Assembly (NCBI GenBank): GCA_027625915.1
Contig: JANTQA010000029.1
Coordinates: forward strand, 5,766,001 to 5,830,000
Length of the DNA stretch: 64,000 bases
Direction: 5' to 3'
Source of the DNA: Anaeramoeba flamelloides
Lineage: Eukaryota > Metamonada > Anaeramoebidae
The notes under the pieces were generated by a model that was given only the letters and a program-made list of their open reading frames with translations, was not told where the DNA came from and searched no databases. This document shows positions 47,001 to 57,752 of this stretch, piece after piece (position 1 is the stretch's first letter; each line of letters starts with the position of its first letter). Both the position numbers and the translations under genes were made by a program.

Positions 47001-50000
47001 TCATTATTATTTCATATCAAGTCTTTGCTGACAGGAATATTAATAAAAGATTTTTTTTTCTTTTTTTAAGATAATTCTTTTGGATTAACCAAAAAATTGA
47101 TTTATTCAACATATTAAAAATTTTACTTTATTTAAGAAGAATAGTTATAAAAACTATTAAGGTTTTAATGACACTTACAAATTTTACTGAGAAATTATGA
47201 TTTTGTTAATATATGAAATTTGATTTTTCAAAATAAAATTTTCCTCAAGATATTTTGTAATTTTGTAATTTTAATCCTCAAAATTCAAAATCTATTATTT
47301 TTATTCCAAAAATAATTTAAATTATTATAAGGTTTCTTGTAAATAAGACCAAACAATTTGTTCAAAAAATTTTTCAAAATTGACAATTTTTTTGTAATTT
47401 TTTTTCATTTTTTGAAAACAAGAAAACGACTTTTTTCAAACTTTAAAGAATATAAAACTTTTTTTACTAAATAGATCTCAATTTTATTGGTAAACTTTTG
47501 TGAAACTTTGATCAAATTTTCATTGATTTAATCATCTATACCTCAGTTAGTTTTATTTGCTGGGGTTTGAATTGAAATATAAATTATCAAAAACAAAAAC
47601 AAAAATATTTTTTTTTTAAAAACCAAGACTTTCCAACATAAAACGAAAAATATCTTTTTATCCTTTTCAAGAATTAACTTAATTGTTAATAAAAATAATA
47701 GGTTACTTTTTTTGGTTTTAATATTGGAAATATGTAAATTTTGGAATTTCAAAAAAGAGACTCAAATTAATAAATTGTTTAAATGAGGTTAACTCATCCA
47801 TTTCATAAGCCAAAACACAAATTAAAAAAAAATTTTTTCAAGGATCTCTACAAGATTTCATTTTATTTTTAAAAAATCCTGCTTCCTAAAACAAAAATTA
47901 ATTATTAATCACCGATTATGGAATTTTTATTTATTAACGATAATCTTTTTATTGAGTTTTTGCCCCTCCTGTGAATTCTGGGAAAGGATAGGAAAGTACT
48001 ATCAGATGCCATAGTGTTTTCTTGAAGTTTTCTGTTTTATCTGTTAAGTGTTCTAGGTTTTTTTATAATTTTAAAAAAAAAATTTTTTTTGAAATTTTCC
48101 TTTAATTTATAAAATTATCAAAAAGCTTAACGAACGTTTTTCCCAGAATTCAAAAGAATAGAGAAATCAAAGATTTTAACTCAATTCTTATAAATTCTGA
48201 AAAACCTAACAAAAAATGTCCTTCAAATACCTATAGAGTATCTTCAAGTGCCTCAAGTACTCCCAAGTGCCTTCAAGTGCCTTCAAGTGCCTATAGAGTG
48301 CCTTCAAGTGCCTAGCTTTTCTTGAGGTTTTCTGTTTTATTTGTTAAATCTATCGATTTTCCAAATAAACAGAAAACTCAAAAAAAGCTAACGGCGCTTT
48401 TCCATAATTCAAAAGAATTGAGAAAAATCAAAGATTTTACTCTATTCTTTTAATACCGGAAAAGCTAACCACGGGTTTTTTTAATTTATGAAATGAAAAA
48501 AAAATTTAAAAAAATTTTTTGTTTATTTCTTAAATTAAAAAAAACACAAGTACAATGACAAATTTTTAATTTGGCCATGCAAATGATATTATTATTTTTT
48601 ATTATAATATTTTAATTATTTTTCTTCTTCTGTTTTTTTTTATATTGATAAATTTTCTTCAATTACTACAATTTCTCAATAAATAAACATTTAAACAAAA
48701 ATTCATAAATATAATTATATTTTCTTATAAACATTTTATTCATAAGATTGTTTTAGAATATTGCGGGGGAGGATCAATTGCTGAAATTATGAAAATAACA
48801 AAATCAACATATAACGAAGAACAAATAGTTGCTGTGATAAAATCAATTCTTAAGGCACTGGTTTATTTAAACAAAACAAAAAAAATGCATCGGGATATTA
48901 AATCAGGAAACATTTTATTGACAGAAAACGGTGTCGCAAAGCTTACCGATTTTGGTGTATCTGCACAAGTGACCGAATCGAAAAAAAAAAAATCTGTTGT
49001 TGGTACTCCATATTGGATGGCACCAGAGATTATTACAAAAAATGGGTATCATTTAAATGCAGACATTTGGTCATTGGGAATCACAATTATTGAAATGGCA
49101 GAGGGTAAACCACCATTGCTAGATCTTCATCCATTGCGAGCACTTTTTTCAATACCAAACAACCCACCTCCAACTTTTAAGGAACCAGATAATTGGTCAG
49201 AAAATTTAAACGACTTGCTGAGTAAATGCCTTGAGAAGGATCCAGGAAAAAGACCAAACGCTAAACAATTATTAGAGTTGCCAATTTTTAATAAATGTAA
49301 AACCACAAAGCAAACACTTTCTCAGAAACTTCGAAGAACAAAGGCCATACGGAAACGATTCAAAATTAAAAAACAACCAAGTAATGGAAATTTAAAAGTA
49401 CAAGTTCAGAAAAAGCCTAATTCCCATTCAGTTCTCAAAAAAAAAATGGCGAAACAGGAAAAGGATGAAAAATGGGAACAGAAACAAGAGCAGGAACATG
49501 ATGAGGAAAGGCTAGTGGAAGACAGTGAAGAAAAAGAAATATATGGTACAATTGCAATAAGAGAATCCAGTAATTCGTCTTCGAGTTCTGAATCTGAAGA
49601 AGAAAATGGAATGATTGGTACAATGGTAATAAAAGAATCCAGCAATTCGTCTTCGAGTTCTGAATCAGGTTCTGGATCTAGCTATAGCCCAGACTCGAAT
49701 AAAGAATCTGGTATTGGATTTGGTACAATGTGTATTAAGGAAGGATCTTCAGATTCTGAAACTAGTTCTGTCTTGACATACAGTGGTAATTCTGGTCCAG
49801 GTTATGATTATGGCACAACAGTCATCAAAAGAAAATCCTCAAATTCCGAATCAAATAGTGCTGAAGGGGATGGGGAAATGAGTGGATTTGGTACAATGGT
49901 TGTTAGGGAGAAAAAAGATGAGAAAAAAAAGAAAAAAAAAGAGCCAAGAGCTACCCAACAAGAATATTTGGAATTTGTAAAAAAACAGCAAAATAAACAA

Positions 50001-53000
50001 CCAAAGCAGAAAATGGATAAAAAAAAAAGGGAATTACAAAAAAAGAAGGAAATTCTTCTTGATGTAAGTTTAATTGAATTTTTATTCTTGATTTTATTTT
50101 ATTTTATTTTTTTTAAAAAATGAAGCAATATAATGCTTCAATTTTTATACAGAAAATAGTATACATTGAAACATTTTCGAAAAAAAGGGGAAAAAAAACA
50201 TTAATTTATTCAAATATAAAATCGATTTTAAAAAGAAATTTGACAAATTCAGTATTCAAACAAAAGGATTTAAGCAACTTTTTTTTTTTTTTCATTTTTC
50301 CACCTTAAAAAAACCTTTTTTCAGCGAATTTTTATTTTTCTATTTTTTTACAAATTCTAAATATTCCGGTTGGGTAGCTATTGGCATTTTCTTTTCTTCT
50401 CTTTTCTTTTTACAATTGGGTCCTATTTCGAAAAAATCGTTTTAATTTTTCAATTTTATCAATTAAAGAATTTTCAACTGATCGAAAACAATCAACAAAG
50501 TTGAATATTTTTTTGTTGAAATTTGAAAGGATAAACTCTATCAAATAAATGAAACCTAAGTCGTTTGGTGAAAAGTTCTTAAGAACATTATAGTGTCTTT
50601 TTTTTTTTTTTTTTTTTGAAACTTGTTTAAGGGATTAGTAAACTAAAAAAATCTTCTAGTAAATTTAATAGCAATTTCAAAAAAATTTTACATCTTGAAA
50701 TTTAAAAACCCAAGTAAAAATCTGATTAGTACATCACCAAAATCGCTTTTAAAAGCTATTTTCCGAAATGAATTATTCTTTTTTAAAAGTTTGATCCCAT
50801 TTTTTTCTTTTTTGTAAATCCCAAAATTAAACATATTTTTAAAATTATTTCAAAAAATATTATTTTCTTTGAAGAAGAAAGAAATCTTATTACCTGTATC
50901 GGAAGTAATACAAAAATATACTTTTAAAAATAAAATCACTAAGTTTTGGAATATCTCAGTTAAAAAATCTACTTAATTTCAAAAAAATTACAATAATTAT
51001 TTTAAACTTGAAAAAAATATAATTTATTTATTCAATGAACAATTCAAATTAATTTTTTCTTTTCATTGAACAAAAAAATAAGAGAAAAACAACCAAATCA
51101 TCAAATTAAAAATGTCTTCCAAAATACTTTTATAAAACCTGAAAAATTCAACGTTTAACCTAGAGAAATACTTTATAATTTGATTGTTTTTAATCAATAA
51201 TTAATTACTCAATCTTAATTATTTCAACGAGTTAATAATAACCCAAAGATTAAATTTATCAATAGACTTTATTATTATTTACCAATTTTTTAAGATTTTC
51301 AAGCAAAGAATTTTCAATTCAAATTAATAATTCTAATAATAATAATATTTACTAGATATTATCAAATAACCGATTTTTATACAAATAGTACCTTGTTTAT
51401 ACTCCTGGTATTTAAAAAAGAATATTGACTAATCTTTTAAATTTCAAGAAATTTCACAAATATTTGTGAAAAAAATAAATGATCAAATTTTTCTGGATCT
51501 TCAAGGGATTCAATATTTGATTTATTTTTCTTGTATGTTTAAAATAAGATTAAAGTATTAATGCTTATTTGTTCCTATAGACTTTCAGAAATTACTAAAA
51601 GTGAGATTTCTTATAAATAAAATTGTTTTGCAAATTTTGCTTTTTCCATTTGATCCAAAAAATCCAAACTAAATGGATCAGGATCTTTTTTGACTGAAAA
51701 TAAATCTTTTATAAACTGAAACCACTTTAAAAATGATAACCCATTTCTCTAAAGTTGACAAATGGGGTTACTTATAAAGTTTAATTGTATCCTCGTGTAA
51801 AGAATTACTCTATTACCTTTGGTGAAAAAAAAAAAATAAATAAATAAGAGTTACTAGTCCTTTAACATTTTTTTGATGAATAATTTTACTTTTTTAACTC
51901 CATTATTTTCTTTTCGAAAAGAAAAAAGAAAAAGAAAAAAAAGGAAAAGGAAAAAACGAAAAAAATATAATTAATTATAGTTTAAGAAGTTATGAATTGG
52001 AAAATTGATTTTAAATTCCTATATTATCTCATCAAATGTTGATATATTAACTTCAACTATAAAAGAAAAGCAATCAAAAAATAAATTAAAATAAAATTCT
52101 TTGTTCATATATTTTAATAATTATTCGAGATTTATTAAGAACGATTCAAAAGCACTTTTTTTTTTCTTTGAAAAATCGATTTTTAATGTTTATAATTTTT
52201 TGTATCATTAAATTTATAAAAATATTCTTTTACAATGAATTGAGTAAAAAATTGATTTTTTTAGTTTAATGAAATATTACCATTTGGGAAAAAAAGTTCA
52301 ACTCAATTTTTAATTGGGAAACCTTAATAGAATCACGAAAACTAAAAGTACAATCAATTAAAAGAAGAAATAAATTAACTTCAAATAATAGTCCATTATA
52401 TTATTTTCAATCAAACCAACAAAAATAATTTAAATCCCCTTTATATAGAAATTGCTTGACGAGTGATTTTTGTGATCTTAAAAATAAGCAATTTTTTCAA
52501 TAAATTTTTAATGATAGATCAATCAAAGAAAAACCCCATACTAAAAGGTAGTATTAAAAAAAACTGTTATTATGTTGAATCCTCCATTTTGTCTTTAATT
52601 ATTTATTTTTTCTTTTACCAATTGAACTTACTTTTCATTTTCAGGTTCTATTAAGGTTATAAATTAAAATCACCATTTAACTTTTTTTCCCGAACGGTTA
52701 TTTAAATCAACCTATTACTAATTTCCACATTGAGAAATGAGAACAATCTCATTAAGATTTTAAAAAAAATCAAGAAAAATTATATACAAACAAAACGACA
52801 ATTAAAAGTTTTATGAACTATTTGGAATTATTGTTTTTTTTTTAAATATTTTTGTATTCTTTAAATATTTTTAACCAACTAAAGCGATTAAAGATAAATA
52901 TAGAAATCTTTTATATTTGAAAAGAATATCTAAAAAATTGATTTTGTAAAAAGGGTTATTCAGAAACTAATTTTTAAAATAATAATATTAATCTCAAAAA

Positions 53001-53396
53001 AAAAAAAAATGATAATTTTGAATCGGAAGTCCCAATTTTAGTCACTTCAAAATTCACCCTTTACAGATTAGATGATTTTTTCATTAACCCCTTAACAATA
53101 AATCCGAATCTCAAAAAAAAAAAAAAAAAGATAATTTAGATAAAAAAATTATTTTTGCTAAAAATCTCCTAATATATAATTAATTTTTCATATAAATACC
53201 TAAAAATATATTTTATTAATTATTAACGATATAATCTAATTAGTATCAAGAACTGGATGAAAATGAATTAAAATCATTGATCAACATAATTCAAAAAAAA
53301 ATGAATAAAAAAATTGCAACAATTAATGAACATCATGAAAAATTGACAAATACTATCAAAGATTTAATACAAAAAAAGAAAGAACAATTGGATTAA
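44063..53396 (+). CDS. Hippo/MST-like Ste20 protein kinase with N-terminal PH domain and C-terminal SARAH-like helix, three exons
   Basis: The exons are 44063-44647, 48747-50063 and 53244-53396, all joined in phase 0, giving 684 residues. A PH domain (4-112; 'KRGWLSIQEGSFNKWKKR') should bind membrane lipid. The kinase domain (about 121-378) has 'GRGSSSV', the ATP lysine K152, 'HRDIKSGN' (243-250), DFG (263-265) and 'GTPYWMAPE'. The C-lobe ('DIWSLGITIIEMAEGKPP', 'SIPNNPPPTF') closely follows animal MST1/2. The aligned activation-loop residue is Ser278 rather than Thr. The alpha-C glutamate position appears to be Ala169. A linker carries five GT(M/I/T)-type motifs at T463, T487, T522, T552 and T578, each but the last followed by a Ser- and acid-rich run. 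The last 50 residues align without gaps to the MST SARAH helix. The exon 1/2 join gives 'KELW-IVLEYCGGGSI', exactly the MST hinge. Probable role: a Hippo-type signalling kinase. Confidence 0.85.
46572..46778 (-). CDS. Hypothetical 68-residue frame inside kinase intron 1
   Basis: The translation starts MLSWKTDALNWYSYIASIKK and ends TDANTSEKLLIKN, with Trp, Tyr, Cys and His spread through it. The DNA is visibly less AT-rich than the surrounding intron. I do not recognise a family. It could be a small nested gene, one exon of one, or a fossil of a coding sequence carried in by a repeat. It lies next to, not within, the R3 copy. Confidence 0.3.
   Translation of the reverse strand: MLSWKTDALNWYSYIASIKKNKNCDCSKEKLNIDIIEDSHRFLWKFPAYGYKIICTDANTSEKLLIKN
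46800..47885. repeat. Dispersed repeat R3, most complete copy
   Basis: This segment matches the inverted copy at 34820-35870 for about 1 kb. Its right end also matches the direct partial copy at 13470-13850. It lies inside kinase intron 1. No terminal repeat was found. Confidence 0.7.
48220..48316. repeat. Decamer minisatellite
   Basis: About eight imperfect units of CCTTCAAGTG, some replaced by 'cctatagagtg'. The array is bounded by two diverged copies of a 90-base segment containing 'atcaaagattttac'. There are no evenly spaced unique spacers, so it is not a CRISPR array. Confidence 0.8.
50064..53243 (+). other. Intron 2 of the Hippo-like kinase gene (3,180 nt)
   Basis: The donor CTTGAT|GTAAGT and the acceptor TAATTAG|TATCAAG separate the Lys-rich end of the linker from the SARAH-like helix. 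The intron contains R1 copy 3 (50630-51860). If the intron were retained, the protein would end in a short hydrophobic tail after residue 634 and lose the SARAH-like helix. Confidence 0.8.
50630..51860. repeat. Dispersed repeat R1, copy 3 (about 1.25 kb)
   Basis: It is colinear with 16440-17700 and lies, like that copy, in a large intron. Shared landmarks are 'aaaaaatcttctagtaaatt', 'aaaaatctgattag', 'aatgaattattc' and 'attactctattacctttgg'. Confidence 0.75.
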
Positions 53397-56300
53397 TAAA
53401 TAATAGTAAAAAAATTGATCATTCAATTTTTTAATATGTATTTTTTTTTTTTTTTTTCGAATTATTAAATTCATTTATTAGAATATTATTTATAAAAAAT
53501 AGCAATTAATTATAATAAATGAAAAAAATAATTTCATTTTTTAAAATATATTTTTAATCAAAATAATAACACATAAATTATAAATAAAATAAAGATTAAA
53601 ATTCTATTTTTTATATCAAAAATAAATATCTTTTAAATGTATCCAAATAACAAATATTGTTTTTCCCGTTTTTTTTTTTTTTTTTTTTTTTTTTTGTTTT
53701 TTTTAGAATCTAAAATAATTAAAGTGCATGTAATATTTATTTTTTCTACCGTGTTTTCTTTTAATATTAACCATATTAACAATAATAAAAATACATTTGT
53801 TTTTAAATTTTTTTCCTTATATTTTTGATTTTAAATAGTTTTTTTTAGAAATATTTATACCACATACAATATCTATCACAATTTTACATATTCATTTATA
53901 TTATTATTATTTTATGAATAGTGTATATTTAAAAAGTGGATCATAATATCTGATTCTAGTGTTTTCATCAATTTAATTTTTACTTATTCTTTATATTAGT
54001 AGATAAACTATCTTTCATAATAATTGAGACATTAAAAATCAAATTTTAAATAAAAATATTTTGAATAATTGAAGTTATCTATTATAATATAAAAATTTAG
54101 ATTTTAATATTCAATAATATACTCAAGAGATCTTTATTTTTTGTCTAAAAATAAAAGAAAAAGAATTAAAAAAAAAAGTTAAAAAAAATTGTGCCATTTA
54201 TTTTGAAAGAAGCATTACATTAAAAATAGAAAATTTAAAAAATTAATAAAACCCATTTATCGATTCTCTTTCCATTTGAATAACTAAAAATCAATCTCTT
54301 TTTCATATTTGAAACCAAATTTTTCATTAATTCATCTGTTACTTCTTTCAAATTTTTCATTTTCATTTTCCATTTTAACAAAACACCATTGAAAAAATAA
54401 AAAAGAGAAAAAATGATTTATTTTCATACTTTTCATTGTGAGAGGAAAAACTTCAAAACGATACAAAAGCAATTCATTATTCAAATGTAAGATGGGCCAT
54501 CCATTATGAAATTTAGTTTACTTATGATTATAGTATAGAAAATATTAAAATGTTTTAATAAAAAATAAAATAAAATTAAAAAAAATAAAATCCCCTTTTA
54601 TTTTATTAAGATTTCTACTTTTTTGAAAATAAATAGATAGTTTCAAGATTAGTATTACCTAATTTAATCATGTTACAAAAAATGTTACAAATCTATGAAT
54701 TAATTATTGTTAAGGGGGATACAAAAAAATTTCCCCTTTTGGGAAAACTTAGTGAAGACATACCAAAAAGGGGAATCTGGACTAACTATTAATCTGTATT
54801 TAAGAGAAATAAATGTGATTGTTAAATTAAATTTTTCAATGTTACATAGACAAGTAGCAACGATGCTGTATTATATAGATTAACCATATCCAAAATACCA
54901 TTTAAAAATATTTAACATAGTCATTACTTTTAGATTCTTTTAATGCTCCTTTATTTTTTAATTTACCCACCGATGATAAATCGAGAAAAGATTTTATTAT
55001 TAAATTTTTTTCAGATATTTTAGAATAATAAATAATCAAAGAGAAAATTAATTGTTTACATTTAGCGAGACTTTATTTATGACCCCAAAAACCTTTTATT
55101 TTAGATCTTATTGATGTAAAGATAATAATTTTATTATTTAAACAACGTTATAAATCCTTATATAAAAATAAAACTCTATTTTTCAAAAAAATGTTTAAAA
55201 ATCATATTCAAGTAATTTTTTTTTAATAAATGCTATCGATTGATAAAGACTCAAAAGAAAAAAGATAAAAAACTCAAAACAACCAATTTTGGAAACAAAA
55301 AACAATTCTGAACTATTCGAAAAAAAATTTTTTTAACAATAGAAATTCTTTCATTTTGAAATAAACTAATATAAAAAACATTAAGGAACTCTAATAGAAT
55401 TATTTAATTTGGTTTTTTTTAGGAAAAAATGTTCATTTCCAATTTCAATTTTTATTTTTTGTTAAAATTATTACCAAAATAAATATATCTTTATTTACAT
55501 ATAAATTAATCTTAATTATAAATAGAATGGAAAAACAATTATCTTAAAAATAAATTTTTAATTTATAAAATAAATATACAACGTATATAAAAAGTAACAA
55601 AAATAAACCATAAATTCTACTAGATTTATCAAAATATTAAATATTTAGGTACTTTCATGAATAAAATACTAACTATATAATATAAATAGGGCAAAATAAA
55701 CTTCTAATAATTATAAAAAAATATTGAATAGTAATAAATTGAATAATAATTTTTAAAAATTAGATCATTCAAATCTTTTATATTAAGCTAATCAACATAT
55801 GTGTTTGGAAATTTATATTTATAAAATACCAACTATTAATTATTTAAATTCTTGAATCGATTCATGTCAATTTACTGAAATACATATAAATAAACAGAAA
55901 GACACAAATTCCTATTTACAAAATAGAATTTAAATTCAAAAATATGAAAATTTTGGTGAAAAAAAAAAAAAACAAATTAAAAAATTTTATTATAAAATTT
56001 ATCTCTCCCTTATTTGAAACAATTAATAAAATACAACCAAAGAACCAATAATAAAAATAATTGCAATTCAAAAGAATTTGAAACTTCTTAAATCATACAT
56101 TTATAATTATAATCACAATGAATTTTTGAATTCTACCAGGGCTATAAAAATATTTAAACTTCCAGAACTTAAAGGAATATAGTAAAATTAAATGTTTTTT
56201 TTAAACTTGAATTAAAAAAAACTATACACTTTACAATATGGCCCTTATTGACCTACCAGACGAATATTTTAGAATAATAAAAAACCACTAAAATATTTAT

Positions 56301-57752
56301 TTATTATTCAAAAATATTAAAGTGATGTTTCAAGCTCAATAATTCTGATATTCAGAACATTTATTAATCTTTTAAAGAAATATCACTATTTAATTAAAAA
56401 AAAAAAAAATTCAAATTAAATAATATAATTTATGTTTGAAATATGAACATAATAAAATAAAGAAATATTGATTACTTTTCATGTTAATACATTTCCCAAT
56501 AAAAATAATTGATTAACGATTTAAAAGAATTTCAAAGAATCAAACTTTAATGAAACTATTAACATCAAGATAGTCTCATTTATTTTTTTCAGTGATTAAT
56601 AATGAACAAATCTCTATTTTTACATTTAAATTCCATAAAACAAATAAAAATATAATGGTATTGAGAGCGAAAATTTTAACCGGTTTCGCATAATAATAAT
56701 ATACTTATATTTACGAGGAAGATTTTTAAAAACATTATATTCCTTTTTGAACCTAAATATAAATTAGATGAATTAAATGAAAATTGGGAAAAAAAGTCAT
56801 TTGGAAAATTCAGGAGAAATAAAAAGTAATTTGTTTCTCAAAAAAATACAAAATAAATAATTTTTATTCAATATTAAAAATAACAACCAAATTAAGAAGA
56901 ATTAATTACATCAATATTAAAATAATAACAAGGAATAAAGTTTTATTCTTATTTTTTCTTTGTTTTGATTTTTTTTTTCATTATCCTGTAAAAATATCTT
57001 ATACCAATATATACGACACCCCCCGTATTTATTAAAATATCGATGTATTTGAATAAATAAATAATTTGAATGATTCAATTTCGCATAAATCTTGGTACTC
57101 AAAATCTGTAAAATATAATTAACCCTCTTAAAAAAAAAAAAACATTTGCAAAACCAGTTTAAAAAATTCTTTTAATTATTCAATTTTGAAAAAATTTATG
57201 AACTCAAATTCAAAATTTTCTTTTTTAATGAAATACCAATCACCACCAAAAAAAAATTTTTTTTGTAAATTGAACCTTATTTTTATAGAATTTTTAAATG
57301 AAGATATAACCAAAAATTTGATCTTTTTCCATTTAAGTCTCTTTGATTTTCTAACAATTTATAATCAATTAGAAATTGGAAAGTTTAAATTTATATAAAT
57401 TAGATATTTCATTAGCTCATTAGAATACTTAATTAATCTTTGTCAACAAATATAAATTCCAAAAAGAAATATAAAATAAAATTGAATTTAAATTTTAAAT
57501 AAACCAAAATATAAACAAAAAATATTGAACTATTTATATATATATATATATATATATTTCAAAACATTTAGAAACAATAGAAAGAATCATATGTCTGATA
57601 ATAGAGGAAAAAAAAGAATACTAAAAAAAATAAAAAAAATAAAAGAAAATGAAAAAAAAGGAAAAGGAAAAGGAAAAAGAGAAAAAAAAAATATCAACTG
57701 ATCAAAAAAAAAGAAAAAAATCAAAAAGAAATAATAAAAAAAAGGATTATTT
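53397..57752. other. Intergenic region between converging genes
   Basis: Extremely AT-rich. It holds a T tract at about 53671-53695, a short inverted pair, 'ccccttttgg' and 'ccaaaaagggg' (about 54732-54777), and a TA microsatellite (about 57536-57557). Short frames at 53637-53828, 56917-57102 and 57186-57398 look random. I see no delimited transposon. Confidence 0.5.

Larger units (their letters stand above)
44648..48746 (+). other. Intron 1 of the Hippo-like kinase gene (4,099 nt)
   Basis: The donor TTTGG|GTAAGT and the acceptor TTCATAAG|ATTGTT lie inside the hinge of the kinase domain. The intron holds R3 (46800-47885), a minisatellite region (about 48220-48316) between two diverged direct repeats (48115-48210 and 48375-48472), and a hairpin at 48330-48400. 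A minus-strand frame at 46572-46778 is listed separately. The first 1.9 kb shows nothing recognisable. Confidence 0.82.

Noticed and set aside
48220-48316. CRISPR-like array
   Set aside because: The units are contiguous imperfect decamers without spacers, in a eukaryotic intron.
50064-50308. Kinase ending after the linker at 50123, and a separate frame at 50120-50308
   Set aside because: The tail after 50063 follows a perfect GTAAGT donor and turns into low-complexity residues. Exon 3 at 53244 supplies the SARAH-like end.
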